Source of the DNA: Veillonella sp. CHU740
Lineage (GTDB): Bacteria > Bacillota > Negativicutes > Veillonellales > Veillonellaceae
Assembly: GCF_003992055.1 (NCBI RefSeq)
Contig: NZ_RQVD01000010.1
Coordinates: 1-64,000 of the forward strand
Direction: 5' to 3'
DNA length: 64,000 nucleotides
Both the position numbers and the translations under genes were made by a program. The notes under the pieces were generated by a model, which saw only the letters and a list, made by a program, of their open reading frames with translations, did no database searches and was not told the DNA's origin. Positions 43,679 through 53,180 of the stretch are shown here, piece by piece (within the stretch, counting starts at the first letter, position 1; each line of letters opens with the position of its first letter).

Positions 43679-45787
43679 ATGAGCGGATTGCATCATTTTC
43701 CTGAGGAAGGGATTCCTTTTCAAGTAGAGGCCCCCTATTCACCGATGGGTGACCAACCAAAGGCCATCCAGTCCTTGGCAGAGGGCATCGAACGAGGGGA
43801 ATGGGCACAGGTATTATTAGGTGCTACTGGCACGGGAAAAACATATACGATGGCGAAACTCATCGAGGCCGTGCAAAAGCCGACCTTGATCATTGCCCAC
43901 AATAAAACATTAGCAGCTCAATTGGCTAGTGAGTTCAAAAGCTTTTTCCCTAAGAATGCAGTGGAATACTTCGTGTCCTATTACGATTATTACCAACCAG
44001 AGGCGTACATTGCCTCTACTGATACATACATTGAAAAAGATGCATCTATCAATGAAGAAATCGATAAGTTGCGCCACTCGGCGACAATGAACTTATTTGA
44101 GCGGAAAGATGTAATCATCGTCGCATCCGTCAGCTGTATATACGGCTTAGGGGATCCAGAGGACTACAGTACCCTCTGTGTATCCTTGCGACAAGGTCAG
44201 GAATATAGTCGTGATGATATTCTACGTAAATTGGTGTCTATCCAATATACACGTAATGATATGAACTTTGTACGAGGTACTTTCCGGGTACAAGGGGATA
44301 CGTTGGAAATTTTCCCAGCTGGCACCAGTGAAAGAGCCATTCGTGTAGAAATGTTCGGCGATGAAATCGATCGTTTAGTGGAAATCGATGTGCTTACAGG
44401 TGATGTGATTGTAGAACGGAAACACGTGGCTATTTATCCAGCTTCTCACTATGTAACGACGAAGGAAAAGTTAGACCTTGCCATTGGGCGCATCGAGACA
44501 GAATTGGCTGAACGTTTGGCATACTTTAATGAAAATGGTCGTCTCTTAGAAGCGCAACGATTGGAGCAACGAACACGATATGACATTGAAATGATGCAGG
44601 AAATGGGTTATTGCTCAGGCATTGAAAACTACTCCCGTCTGTTGTCCAACCGGCAACCAGGAGAAGCTCCAATGACTCTGATCGACTATTTCACAGATGA
44701 TTTCCTAATTATTATCGATGAGTCCCATGTGACCTTGCCACAAATTCGTGCCATGTATAATGGTGACCAAGCTAGAAAGCATAATTTGATCGACTACGGA
44801 TTCCGCTTGCCATCGGCGGCAGATAACCGACCGCTAAAATTTGAAGAATTTGTGGAGAGAATTAATCAAATCGTCTATGTATCGGCTACGCCAGGTCCTT
44901 ATGAAATGGAAGTACAGACCAATGTGGCAGAACAGATCATTCGACCTACTGGTTTATTAGACCCAATCATCGAAATCCGACCTATTAAAGGACAGATGGA
45001 TGATCTTTTAGGAGAAATCAAAGAACGTGCGAAGTCGGATGAACGGGTGTTGGTAACAACATTAACGAAGAAAATGGCAGAGGATTTAACGAGTTACCTA
45101 AAAGAGATGGGCATTCGAGTGCGCTATTTACATTCAGACATTGCGACCATTGAGCGGGCTGATATTATTCGTGACTTGAGAGCTGGTGTCTTTGATGTCC
45201 TCGTGGGAATTAACTTATTGCGGGAAGGCTTAGATATGCCAGAAGTATCCTTAGTGGCTATTTTAGATGCAGATAAGGAAGGTTTCTTGCGCAGTGATAC
45301 GTCCTTGATTCAGACCATAGGCCGTGCGGCTCGTAATGAAAAAGGGAAAGTTATTATGTATGCGGACCGCATTACGGGATCTATGCAACGTGCCATGGAT
45401 GAAACAGAACGTCGTCGTGCTTTGCAAGAGTCCTACAACACAGAGCATGGTATTACACCACGCACAGTGCGCAAGGAAGTGAAAGACTTAATTGAGTTGA
45501 CCAAAGTAGAAGGGGAAGTTGCTGCACCTAAAAAAGGTCGCAAACCAAGAACAGATAGCTCTGTGGTGTATGATAGTACAGCACCGACAGAAGTGGTGGC
45601 AGAAACAGTGCAGTCACTTTCAACGAATTCGCAATACGAAACGAAAGAAGATGTGTTCAATGCCATTGAAGAGACCACACGCCTCATGAAGGCAGCAGCA
45701 AAACAATTAGAATTTGAACGAGCTGCAGAGTTGCGTGATGAACTAGGTAGATTGCGCCAAATTTGGTCAGATATGAATGAGGAATAG
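43679..45787 (+). CDS. uvrB: Excinuclease ABC subunit B
   Basis: Predicted 702 residues, ATG 43679 after AAGGAG. Helicase-like DNA-damage verification subunit: [13 protein letters not shown], Walker [15 protein letters not shown], beta-hairpin region [20 protein letters not shown], and C-terminal UvrC-binding motif [20 protein letters not shown]. It loads at lesions after UvrA. uvrA and uvrC follow in the same direction. Confidence 0.97.
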   Translation: MSGLHHFPEEGIPFQVEAPYSPMGDQPKAIQSLAEGIERGEWAQVLLGATGTGKTYTMAKLIEAVQKPTLIIAHNKTLAAQLASEFKSFFPKNAVEYFVSYYDYYQPEAYIASTDTYIEKDASINEEIDKLRHSATMNLFERKDVIIVASVSCIYGLGDPEDYSTLCVSLRQGQEYSRDDILRKLVSIQYTRNDMNFVRGTFRVQGDTLEIFPAGTSERAIRVEMFGDEIDRLVEIDVLTGDVIVERKHVAIYPASHYVTTKEKLDLAIGRIETELAERLAYFNENGRLLEAQRLEQRTRYDIEMMQEMGYCSGIENYSRLLSNRQPGEAPMTLIDYFTDDFLIIIDESHVTLPQIRAMYNGDQARKHNLIDYGFRLPSAADNRPLKFEEFVERINQIVYVSATPGPYEMEVQTNVAEQIIRPTGLLDPIIEIRPIKGQMDDLLGEIKERAKSDERVLVTTLTKKMAEDLTSYLKEMGIRVRYLHSDIATIERADIIRDLRAGVFDVLVGINLLREGLDMPEVSLVAILDADKEGFLRSDTSLIQTIGRAARNEKGKVIMYADRITGSMQRAMDETERRRALQESYNTEHGITPRTVRKEVKDLIELTKVEGEVAAPKKGRKPRTDSSVVYDSTAPTEVVAETVQSLSTNSQYETKEDVFNAIEETTRLMKAAAKQLEFERAAELRDELGRLRQIWSDMNEE

Positions 45788-45795
45788 GAGTTATT

Positions 45796-48660
45796 TTGAA
45801 AGATCAATTAATTATAAAAGGAGCCCGTCAACATAATTTGAAGAACATTGACGTGGCTTTACCAAGAAATCAATTCATCGTATTAACAGGATTAAGTGGA
45901 TCTGGTAAATCATCCCTAGCCTTTGATACGATTTATGCAGAAGGACAGCGCAGATATGTGGAGTCCTTATCTGCCTATGCTCGCCAGTTTTTGGGGCAAA
46001 TGGATAAACCTGATGTAGATTACATTGAGGGGCTTTCACCGGCTATATCCATCGACCAAAAAACGACGAGCCGTAATCCTCGGTCTACGGTGGGAACGGT
46101 GACAGAAATTTATGACTATTTGCGATTATTATTTGCTCGTATTGGTCGAGCTTACTGCCCTACTTGTGGAGAAGAGATTGCCCAACAGACTATTGAGCAA
46201 ATAACAGACTTAGTCATGAAATTGCCGGAACGTACTAAGATTATGGTGATGGCACCAGTGGTGCGGGGTAAAAAAGGTCGCCATGAAAAAGTATTGGAAC
46301 AAATTCGTAAAAATGGATTTGCTCGCGTTCGCATCAATGGAGAGATACATACCTTTGAAGATGACATTGCCTTAGATAAAAATAAAAAGCATACCATTGA
46401 GATCGTCGTAGACCGTCTTGTTATCAAAGAAGGTTTAGAAAGTCGTTTGACGGACTCCTTAGAAACGGCCATTCATCATGGGGAAGGCTTTGTCATTATC
46501 CAAGAGGTAGATGGCCCAGCCTACCAATTTAGTGTTCATTTTTCCTGTCCGAATGGTCATATCTCATTGCCGGAAATTGAACCTCGTATGTTTTCTTTCA
46601 ACAGTCCCTTTGGGGCTTGCCCATCCTGTTTGGGTTTAGGTAGCACGATGGAGGTAGATGAGGATCGGGTGATTCCTGATCCGACTGTATCCTTTGCAGA
46701 TGGTGCAGTAGCTCCTTTAAGCTCCAACCCAAATGCGTGGTTCATGCGCCAGTTAGAGGGCTTGTTAAAAGTTCATGGATATACATTAGATGCTAATTTT
46801 TCGGAACTACCTACAGCCTTACAAAAAGAAGTGATGTACGGTAGCACTGAGAAAGTGATCTTCGATTATGAAAATATGCGTGGTGAGGTCAAAACATTCC
46901 ACACCGAATATGAAGGTATTTTGCCGATGGTGAAACGACGTCATGCAGAGGCTACGACAGATAGCATGCGGGAAGAGTTTGAATCCTATATGTCTATTAA
47001 ACCATGTACAGCTTGTAAGGGAGCCCGTTTAAAACCGGAATCTCTTGCCATCCGTGTAGGTGAAAAAAATATAGATGAAGTGACACAGCTAACAATTAGT
47101 GAAGCGGTGGACTATTTTGGTAATCTACAGTTGACGGAACGAGAGGCTTTCATTGGTGCTCAAATTTTGAAGGAAATTAATGCTCGTTTAGGATTCCTGA
47201 ACAATGTGGGCTTAGATTATTTGACGATGAACCGTAGTGCCGGTACCTTATCTGGTGGGGAAGCGCAACGCATTCGATTAGCTACACAAATTGGTTCGGG
47301 CCTCGTTGGAGTCTTATACATCTTAGATGAACCATCCATCGGTCTACATCAGCGTGATAATGATCGGTTAATTGAAACATTGAAAGGCCTACGTGATTTA
47401 GGCAATACATTACTCGTGGTAGAACACGATGAAGATACGATGTTAGCGGCGGATTATTTGGTAGATATTGGACCTGCGGCAGGTGAACATGGTGGTCAAA
47501 TCGTGGCGCAAGGTACAGTACCAGAGGTAATGGCTGTGAAAGAATCCATTACTGGTCAATATTTAAGTGGTCAAAAGTATATTCCATTACCAAAAGAACG
47601 GAGAAAACCAACAAAAGCTTGTTTAGAGATTCGTGGGGCTAAAGAGAACAACCTACAACAAGTGAATGTGAAATTCCCTATCGGTTTATTTACTGTTGTG
47701 ACCGGTGTGAGTGGATCCGGTAAATCTACATTGATTAACGAAATTTTATATAAAGGCGTAGCCAATGCACTCTACAGAAGTCATCATAAGGTAGGAGCCC
47801 ATAAGGAGATTCGTGGCTTAGAATACGTAGATAAAATCATCAATATTGACCAAAACCCGATCGGACGAACACCACGTTCTAATCCTGCCACTTATACAGG
47901 CGTCTTCGATGCCATTCGTGAGTTATACAGCCAAACCAATGAAGCAAAGATTCGTGGCTATAAAGCAGGGCGGTTCAGCTTTAACGTCAAAGGCGGTCGC
48001 TGTGAAGCGTGTCGTGGTGATGGTATCATCAAAATAGAAATGCATTTCTTGCCAGATGTGTATGTACCGTGTGAGGTATGTAAAGGGGCTCGATACAATC
48101 GAGAGACTATGGAAGTGAAGTACAAAGGTAAAAGCATTGCCGATGTATTAGACATGGTCGTTGATGAAGCGGTAGATTTCTTTAGTGCTATCCCTAAAAT
48201 TCACCGTAAATTGGTAACTTTGCAAGAGGTAGGCTTAGGCTATATTCGATTAGGACAAGCGGCAACTACCTTGTCTGGTGGGGAAGCACAACGGGTTAAA
48301 CTAGCCACTGAGCTGGCTCGTCGTAGTACAGGGAAAACCTTATATATCCTGGATGAGCCGACTACTGGATTACATGTAGAAGATATCCGGAAATTGTTAG
48401 AAGTATTGCAAAAGCTTACCGATGGTGGCGATACAGTGGTAGTAATCGAGCATAATTTGGATGTGATCAAAACGGCGGACCATATTATCGATTTAGGTCC
48501 AGAAGGTGGTTTCCGTGGCGGTACTATTGTAGGCACAGGCACACCTGAGGAGATTGCCGCGTTACCTGAAAGCTACACGGGCAAATTCTTAGGTCCTGTG
48601 CTAGAGAAAACTAGGAACTATATGGAACAACATCCGTTGACTATTGAGGATACACCATGA
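45796..48660 (+). CDS. uvrA: Excinuclease ABC subunit A
   Basis: Predicted 954 residues from a TTG start at 45796 with TAGGAG in front; no ATG lies before the conserved [13 protein letters not shown] opening. Two ABC ATPase halves have Walker [20 protein letters not shown] and [15 protein letters not shown], each with an LSGGEAQR signature. Zinc-finger Cys pairs [29 protein letters not shown] and [10 protein letters not shown] are present. It finds DNA lesions and passes them to UvrB. Its stop overlaps the uvrC start. Confidence 0.97.
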   Translation: MKDQLIIKGARQHNLKNIDVALPRNQFIVLTGLSGSGKSSLAFDTIYAEGQRRYVESLSAYARQFLGQMDKPDVDYIEGLSPAISIDQKTTSRNPRSTVGTVTEIYDYLRLLFARIGRAYCPTCGEEIAQQTIEQITDLVMKLPERTKIMVMAPVVRGKKGRHEKVLEQIRKNGFARVRINGEIHTFEDDIALDKNKKHTIEIVVDRLVIKEGLESRLTDSLETAIHHGEGFVIIQEVDGPAYQFSVHFSCPNGHISLPEIEPRMFSFNSPFGACPSCLGLGSTMEVDEDRVIPDPTVSFADGAVAPLSSNPNAWFMRQLEGLLKVHGYTLDANFSELPTALQKEVMYGSTEKVIFDYENMRGEVKTFHTEYEGILPMVKRRHAEATTDSMREEFESYMSIKPCTACKGARLKPESLAIRVGEKNIDEVTQLTISEAVDYFGNLQLTEREAFIGAQILKEINARLGFLNNVGLDYLTMNRSAGTLSGGEAQRIRLATQIGSGLVGVLYILDEPSIGLHQRDNDRLIETLKGLRDLGNTLLVVEHDEDTMLAADYLVDIGPAAGEHGGQIVAQGTVPEVMAVKESITGQYLSGQKYIPLPKERRKPTKACLEIRGAKENNLQQVNVKFPIGLFTVVTGVSGSGKSTLINEILYKGVANALYRSHHKVGAHKEIRGLEYVDKIINIDQNPIGRTPRSNPATYTGVFDAIRELYSQTNEAKIRGYKAGRFSFNVKGGRCEACRGDGIIKIEMHFLPDVYVPCEVCKGARYNRETMEVKYKGKSIADVLDMVVDEAVDFFSAIPKIHRKLVTLQEVGLGYIRLGQAATTLSGGEAQRVKLATELARRSTGKTLYILDEPTTGLHVEDIRKLLEVLQKLTDGGDTVVVIEHNLDVIKTADHIIDLGPEGGFRGGTIVGTGTPEEIAALPESYTGKFLGPVLEKTRNYMEQHPLTIEDTP

Positions 48661-50546
48661 ATCCTATCGATAGACAATTGCAAGCAGAAGAAGTGAACTT
48701 TAATCCTTCTAGTCAGAAAGATATGATGATGGGGGATGCGGAACAGCAAGCCTATATTTTGGAAAAGGTAAGCCATCTGCCTACTACACCAGGGGTCTAC
48801 TTGTGGCGTGACAAGTACCAACGCATCATCTATGTGGGAAAGGCTATCAACTTGCGCAATCGAGTGCGGTCCTATGTGCAGCAAGATGTGAATCGATCTG
48901 TGAAAGTGACGGCTATGATGCGCCGTGCTTGGGATGTGGAAACGATCCAAACGAAAACAGAAATGGAAGCTCTTATTCTCGAGGCAACTTTGATTAAGGA
49001 GCATCATCCGAAATATAATATTATGCTTCGTGATGATAAAACATATCCTTATGTGAAAGTAACTGTGCAAGAGGACTTTCCACGTCTCTTTATGACTCGT
49101 CGTTTAGAACGTGACGGAGCGAAGTATTTTGGACCTTTCACGGATGTGACAGCGGTACATCATGTATTGCGCATCTTGCGCTCCTATTATCCACTGCGCA
49201 CCTGTAAAAGTATGAAAGTAGAACGACCTTGTTTGCAATATCATATGCATTATTGCGAAGGTCCTTGCATGAACTATGTAACGGTAGAATCCTATCGTAA
49301 ATATATCGATGATATTGTAGCCCTTTTTGAAGGAAAACAAGTGCAAGTCATCGAAGAGATTACGTCCAAGATGGAGCAAGCTTCAGAGGACTTGGAGTTT
49401 GAATTAGCTGCTAAGTATCGAGATGACCTATTGAGCATCCAAAAGGTACAAGAAAAGCAACGCATGGTCACACAGCGAGGCGATATGGATGTACTAGGTA
49501 TGGCCATTGACGGACCTATGGCATGTATTCAATTGTTTTTTATTCGCAGTGGCCGTTTATTGGGGCGAGAAAATTACTTTGTCCAACATGAAGGGGATAG
49601 TCCAGAGCTAGTGATGACGGAGTTCATTAAACAGTATTATGGAGGGTCTACGTTCATACCTAAAGAATTGCTATTGCCTATGGATAGTGTGGATCGTGAA
49701 TTGTTTAGTGAATGGTTCTCCTCTATGAAAGGGCAACAGGTGGATGTATCTGTACCTCAACGGGGTTATAAAAAAGACCTTATCAAGATGGCTGAGGAAA
49801 ATGCGCAGAACTTTTTAGCAGAACGTCGCCGTCAATGGCAATACACTATCGATAAATCTGGTGGGGCCGTGAAAAAATTAGCAGAAGTGCTCGACTTGCC
49901 ACGATTGCCAGAGCGTATGGAATGTTACGATATTTCTCATATGCAAGGGGCAGAAACGGTGGCATCCATGGTTGTCTTTGAAGGTGGAAAGCCGGCGAAA
50001 CGAGAGTATCGCCGATTCAAACTGAAAACAGTACAAGGAAAACCTGATGATTTTGCCTCTATGGCAGAAATTATGGAACGGCGCTACGGTAATGAAAAAG
50101 ATTGGCCTATGCCAGATTTGATTATCATCGATGGTGGTAAAGGTCAGTTGAATGCGGCTTTGCCAGTCATCCGTGCTATGGGTGTTACCGATGTGCCGGT
50201 CATATCCTTGGCGAAGCGAATCGAAGAAGTATTCGTAGAAGGAGAATCGGAAAGTATTATTCTAGAACACCATACGCCAGAATTACAACTACTACAGCAA
50301 ATTCGTGACGAAGCCCATCGCTTTGCTATTACCTACCATCGTAGATTGCGTGGAAAGCGAAACTTAGAATCTGTTCTGGATCATGTAGAGGGTATAGGAC
50401 CAAAACGAAGAAAAGCGCTGTATAAGCATTTTGGAAACTTAGATGCTATGCGAGTAGCGGAGTTGGAAGAATTGGAAAGCGTTGAAGGAATGAACAAAAA
50501 AGCGGCGCTTGCTGTGTATGAGTTCTTTCGGCGAAACTCACGCTAG
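48657..50546 (+). CDS. uvrC: Excinuclease ABC subunit C
   Basis: Predicted 629 residues, ATG 48657 overlapping the uvrA stop (ATGA). The GIY-YIG nuclease domain reads [20 protein letters not shown]. The UvrB-binding motif (about 205-240), the RNase H-like domain ([32 protein letters not shown]) and C-terminal HhH repeats ([17 protein letters not shown]) follow. About 40 residues precede the GIY-YIG core, slightly more than usual. It makes both incisions around the lesion. Confidence 0.96.
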   Translation: MNPIDRQLQAEEVNFNPSSQKDMMMGDAEQQAYILEKVSHLPTTPGVYLWRDKYQRIIYVGKAINLRNRVRSYVQQDVNRSVKVTAMMRRAWDVETIQTKTEMEALILEATLIKEHHPKYNIMLRDDKTYPYVKVTVQEDFPRLFMTRRLERDGAKYFGPFTDVTAVHHVLRILRSYYPLRTCKSMKVERPCLQYHMHYCEGPCMNYVTVESYRKYIDDIVALFEGKQVQVIEEITSKMEQASEDLEFELAAKYRDDLLSIQKVQEKQRMVTQRGDMDVLGMAIDGPMACIQLFFIRSGRLLGRENYFVQHEGDSPELVMTEFIKQYYGGSTFIPKELLLPMDSVDRELFSEWFSSMKGQQVDVSVPQRGYKKDLIKMAEENAQNFLAERRRQWQYTIDKSGGAVKKLAEVLDLPRLPERMECYDISHMQGAETVASMVVFEGGKPAKREYRRFKLKTVQGKPDDFASMAEIMERRYGNEKDWPMPDLIIIDGGKGQLNAALPVIRAMGVTDVPVISLAKRIEEVFVEGESESIILEHHTPELQLLQQIRDEAHRFAITYHRRLRGKRNLESVLDHVEGIGPKRRKALYKHFGNLDAMRVAELEELESVEGMNKKAALAVYEFFRRNSR

Positions 50547-50549
50547 GGG

Positions 50550-50617
50550 AAACGAGCAACACATTCCTCCACAAACTGATCCTACGGTAGGTTTGCTCCG
50601 GAATATGTTGCTCGTTT
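50550..50617 (+). ncRNA. Hairpin H1 of structured repeat, likely also the uvrC terminator
   Basis: AAACGAGCAACA (50550-50561) pairs with TGTTGCTCGTTT (50606-50617), then an internal CA/TA loop, TTCC/GGAA, and an upper CAAAC/GTTTG helix. It starts 3 bases after the uvrC stop and ends in TTTCTTG. The internal sequence AACTGAT...GGTTTGCT recurs in H3 at 51012-51080. Confidence 0.6.
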
Positions 50618-50638
50618 CTTGTTTAGTTTAATTTTGAT

Positions 50639-50847
50639 GCCCCACGGAAATAACTCATCCACAGTGTGGGGTGCCGAGGGAAAGGGTGATTGTTTCTCGA
50701 TGAAGTCTTTGGCGTTTGGGATGTAAGCTAGTAAAGGGAAGAGCACGGTATACCCCTCACAAACGGTATTTCATAATGTTTGTTCTGGGCACACCGTGCT
50801 CTTCTTGTGTTTGTTGTATTTAGGTAATAAAGAAACGCCACAAAGGC
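50639..50847 (+). ncRNA. Structured RNA element, unit a
   Basis: Box hairpin GCCCCAC/GTGGGGT (50639-50645/50666-50672) with loop ACTCATCCACA is followed by GCCGAGG. A long-range helix pairs 50705-50717 (core TTTGGCGTTT) with 50833-50847 (AAACGCC..AAAG, two-base bulge). It encloses hairpin H2, whose lower stem is AAGAGCACGGT (50739-50749)/ACCGTGCTCTT (50793-50803) with CCC/GGG and ACAAAC/GTTTGT above. The architecture matches unit b with different paired bases. Confidence 0.55.
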
Positions 50848-50909
50848 GCTATCATTGGTAGTATATTTTAAGGAATTGTTGCTCGTTTCTTGTATAGATT
50901 AATTTTGAT

Positions 50910-51120
50910 GCCTCACGGAAAGAACTCATCCACAGGTGGGGCGCCGAGGAAAAGAGCGTTACTTGTTTTGTTATGAAATCTTGTGGTGATTTATCTAGAA
51001 TGTGCAAAGGGAAGAGCACGACACATTCCGACCCGAACTGATACAGTGGTTAGGTTTGCTTCGGAATATGTCGTGCTCTTTTAGTTATATGCTATTTTGG
51101 CAATGAAATCGCCACAAGAT
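50910..51120 (+). ncRNA. Structured RNA element, unit b
   Basis: Box hairpin GCCTCAC/GTGGGGC (50910-50916/50936-50942). A 15-bp long-range helix pairs 50978-50992 (ATCTTGTGGTGATTT) with 51106-51120 (AAATCGCCACAAGAT), one G-U. It encloses hairpin H3: AAGAGCACGACA (51012-51023)/TGTCGTGCTCTT (51069-51080), CA/TA internal loop, TTCC/GGAA. The 3' arm is followed by TTAG. Compared with H1 and unit a, several base pairs change on both sides, which supports a selected RNA fold. Confidence 0.6.
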
Positions 51121-51207
51121 GTTCTACGATAGTGCTGTGTTCCTTATGGATAGATTGTCTGATTTCTATAAAAATATCTTTTAAAAGATAACGATTTGCA
51201 TATATTA

Positions 51208-51216
51208 TGCTATAAT
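51208..51216 (+). promoter_or_regulatory. Extended -10 promoter of toxin-like peptide
   Basis: TGCTATAAT (51208-51216); transcription start expected near 51223. No matching -35 box. Confidence 0.55.
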
Positions 51217-51256
51217 GAAAATATAGAAGGATTACCAACGTGAGTTGGGCTCATCT

Positions 51257-51274
51257 CTTCCTAATTATAGGAGG
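51257..51274 (+). promoter_or_regulatory. Hairpin hiding the ribosome site of the toxin-like peptide
   Basis: CTTCCT (51257-51262) can pair with AGGAGG (51269-51274), one G-U, closing a six-base loop over the start of the very strong AGGAGGAGGTGAT ribosome site. Such masking is a feature of type I toxin mRNAs. Confidence 0.5.
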
Positions 51275-51284
51275 AGGTGATACT

Positions 51285-51362
51285 ATGAAAAAATATGAAA
51301 AAATTAGCTTAATTGTTTCTATTTTAACATTAGTAGTTAATATCATTGCTTTATATAAGTAA
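51285..51362 (+). CDS. Very small hydrophobic membrane peptide, type I toxin-like
   Basis: Predicted 25 residues: MKKYEKISLIVSILTLVVNI followed by IALYK. A charged N-terminus, a single hydrophobic helix of about 17 residues and a Lys at the end. The ribosome site AGGAGGAGGTGAT is a near-perfect anti-16S match about 4 bases before ATG 51285, far stronger than those of housekeeping genes. Size, topology, masked ribosome site, flanking inverted repeats and a minus-strand promoter facing it resemble type I toxin-antitoxin loci such as those encoding TxpA or Fst peptides. The sequence itself does not match a toxin family I can name with certainty. Confidence 0.6.
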   Translation: MKKYEKISLIVSILTLVVNIIALYK

Positions 51363-51368
51363 TGACAA

Positions 51369-51420
51369 CGCCTAACGACATAAGGTTTCCTAGACCTTAA
51401 TACGTTAGGCGCATCTATTT
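51369..51420 (+). terminator. Terminator after toxin-like peptide
   Basis: CGCCTAACG (51369-51377) pairs with CGTTAGGCG (51403-51411), inner TAAGGT/ACCTTA (51381-51386/51394-51399), then ATCTATTTTTG. A second copy of GCCTAACG at 51437-51444 could compete for the right arm. Confidence 0.75.
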
Positions 51421-51482
51421 TTGTGTTTAGAGATGAGCCTAACGCCTTCGACACGTTGGTGGCCCTTCTTTTTGTTACGTAT

Positions 51483-51491
51483 AGTATACCA
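51483..51491 (-). promoter_or_regulatory. Candidate antisense promoter facing the toxin-like gene
   Basis: On the minus strand TGGTATACT (51491 to 51483) is an extended -10 box. A transcript starting near 51476 would run antisense through the 3' region and ORF of the toxin-like gene. The -35 (TTATCT) is poor. Confidence 0.45.
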
Positions 51492-51508
51492 CATTTTGTG
51501 GAAAAGAT

Positions 51509-51535
51509 AAAGGTGTGACGGTTGGTCACACCTTT
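51509..51535. terminator. Bidirectional hairpin after the amino-acid permease
   Basis: AAAGGTGTGAC-CGGTTGGT-type stem: GGTGTGAC pairs with GTCACACC around GGTTG, with A/T runs on both sides. It ends the minus-strand permease transcript right after its stop codon. Confidence 0.75.
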
Positions 51536-51540
51536 ATTGT

Positions 51541-52914
51541 TTATTTTGTTGTTGTTTCGTCGTCTTCGTTAGGCCCTAACATGGAGTAGAAGGCCCATAG
51601 TAGAATAAACCAGAACGGTGTAAACATGAGGGCGATACGTGTATCGCTTTGTAATGCTAGCACTACCAAGATGAATACAAAGAATGCTAGGATCAAGTAA
51701 TTCATGAACGGGTACAGTGGCATTCTAAAGGTGGATTGTTTTGCCAATTCTGGATTCGTTTTACGATATTTGAGGTGGCATATAACGATGATGGCCCAAA
51801 TATAAATAAAACAGAATGTAGAGATGGACGTAATCATAATAAATACACTTTCAGGCATAACATAGTTCAAAACTACAGTAAATAATAAGGCTGCAGCAGA
51901 GAATAGTGTTGCCTGATACGGCACGGCATGGTTTGTCAATCGGCGCATTCGACTCGGTGCATGTCCACGTTTGGATAATGCGTAGATCATACGGCTCGTG
52001 GAGAAGATGCCAGAGTTCGTAGCAGACGCAGCGGATGTTAGAACAACGAAGTTCACGATACTAGCAGCAGCGAGAATTCCCACCGCATTAAATACAGCCA
52101 CAAATGGGCTAGAATTTGGGTCTACTGCAATCCATGGATAGATACTCATAATAATTGCAAGAGAGCCAATATAGAATAAAATAATGCGCAATGGAATGTT
52201 GTTGATCGCCATAGGGATAACTTTTTCTGGATTCTCCGTTTCTCCAGCAGTGAGGCCCACCAATTCAATGCCTGTGAAAGCAAATACTACCATTTGGAAA
52301 GATAAGATGAAGCCCATCGTCCCATTTGGGAACCAACCACCGTAATTCCAAAGGTTATCAAAGGCAGCTGCTCCTGCATTGGTAGTGAATCCTGTGAGGA
52401 TCATTATAAGACCAATAATGATGAGTGATACAATGGCAATTACTTTTATTAAAGCAAACCAGAACTCCATTTCACCGAAGTGCTTCACGGCAGTTAAATT
52501 CATAACTAGTAATACTGCTAGCACAACGAGGGCCGGTATCCACTGTGGCATCCAAGGTATCCAGTATTGCATGTACAAGCCGACGGCTGTTAAATCCGCC
52601 ATGGCCAGTGAAAGCCAACAGAACCAATAGGTCCAACCAGTAATAAAGGCAGCCCGATCACCTAAATATTCTTCTACAAAGTCGATGAAAGAATGGTGAT
52701 TTAAGTTGGAAAGCAATAACTCGCCCAATGCACGCATGATGAAGAAGCAAATAATACCTGTAATCATATACGTGAGGAGGATGGAAGGGCCCGCTAAACT
52801 AATAGATCGCCCAGAGCCAAGGAATAAACCGGTACCGATGGCACCACCAATGGCTAATAATTGAACGTGGCGATTTTTAAGACCACGCTTTAACTCTTGT
52901 TGCGAGTCCGTCAT
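51541..52914 (-). CDS. Amino-acid permease, APC superfamily (CycA/GabP-like)
   Basis: Predicted 457 residues; ATG 52914 after AGGAGG on the minus strand. Twelve membrane helices. The start LKNRHVQLLAIGGAIGTGLF with LGSGRSISLAGPSILLTYMI is the amino-acid-permease signature, and FTGIELVGLTAGETENPEKV follows in the middle. Closest general resemblance is to D-serine/D-alanine/glycine transporters (CycA), but lysine- or aromatic-type permeases share these motifs. It is a single-gene unit with its own promoter and terminator. Confidence 0.85.
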   Translation of the reverse strand: MTDSQQELKRGLKNRHVQLLAIGGAIGTGLFLGSGRSISLAGPSILLTYMITGIICFFIMRALGELLLSNLNHHSFIDFVEEYLGDRAAFITGWTYWFCWLSLAMADLTAVGLYMQYWIPWMPQWIPALVVLAVLLVMNLTAVKHFGEMEFWFALIKVIAIVSLIIIGLIMILTGFTTNAGAAAFDNLWNYGGWFPNGTMGFILSFQMVVFAFTGIELVGLTAGETENPEKVIPMAINNIPLRIILFYIGSLAIIMSIYPWIAVDPNSSPFVAVFNAVGILAAASIVNFVVLTSAASATNSGIFSTSRMIYALSKRGHAPSRMRRLTNHAVPYQATLFSAAALLFTVVLNYVMPESVFIMITSISTFCFIYIWAIIVICHLKYRKTNPELAKQSTFRMPLYPFMNYLILAFFVFILVVLALQSDTRIALMFTPFWFILLWAFYSMLGPNEDDETTTK

Positions 52915-52956
52915 AGTAAAACCTCCTTAATACAATATAAACTTTTATATTTGATA

Positions 52957-52985
52957 ATAGTAAACTATTTTCTATAGAATGTCAA
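52957..52985 (-). promoter_or_regulatory. Promoter of the amino-acid permease
   Basis: On the minus strand TTGACA (52985 to 52980), 17-base spacer, TACTAT (52962 to 52957). Confidence 0.65.
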
Positions 52986-53016
52986 TTAATACTAGTGAAT
53001 TACTATGGTTAGATAA

Positions 53017-53080
53017 AAAAGAACGACAAAATGTATGCACTTACTAGATTAGTGGTTAATACGATAGATGTCGTTCTTTT
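53017..53080 (-). terminator. Terminator of the aro operon
   Basis: AAAAGAACGACA (53017-53028) and TGTCGTTCTTTT (53069-53080) form a perfect 12-bp stem. Read on the minus strand it ends in TTTTTTATCT, closing the aro operon about 100 bases after its last stop codon. Confidence 0.75.
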
Positions 53081-53180
53081 GTATGTTACTTTTCTATATG
53101 TATGTCAATATAGGAATAAAAATTAGCGGCTAATACATATTTACATGCACGTAAGGTATATATAAAGTATAGATGCTAAG

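Larger units (their letters stand above)
50547..51222 (+). other. Gene-free region with 2.5 tandem structured RNA-like elements
   Basis: No ORF with a ribosome site is seen. The stretch is built of related units: a 3' half-unit ending in hairpin H1 (50550-50617), unit a (about 50601-50868) and unit b (about 50870-51120). Shared segments include TTTTGATGCC, ACTCATCCACA, GCCGAGG and AAAGGGAAGAGCACG. Each unit has a small hairpin, a long-range helix and a large terminator-like hairpin, described separately. Whether these are free RNAs or leaders is unknown. Confidence 0.6.

Noticed and set aside
50550-51120. Repeated motifs considered as a CRISPR array or as tandem copies of a known riboswitch (lysine, glycine, cobalamin, SAM)
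   Set aside because: Spacing and repeat length are irregular and the units are self-complementary rather than repeat-spacer. No classic riboswitch core (for example GCCGAAGG or the lysine-type internal block) is present, only GCCGAGG; no suitable gene follows.
51251-51529. Minus-strand open frame of 92 codons over the toxin-like gene
   Set aside because: It has no ribosome site and consists of antisense to the toxin region and its hairpins; an antisense RNA is the better reading.
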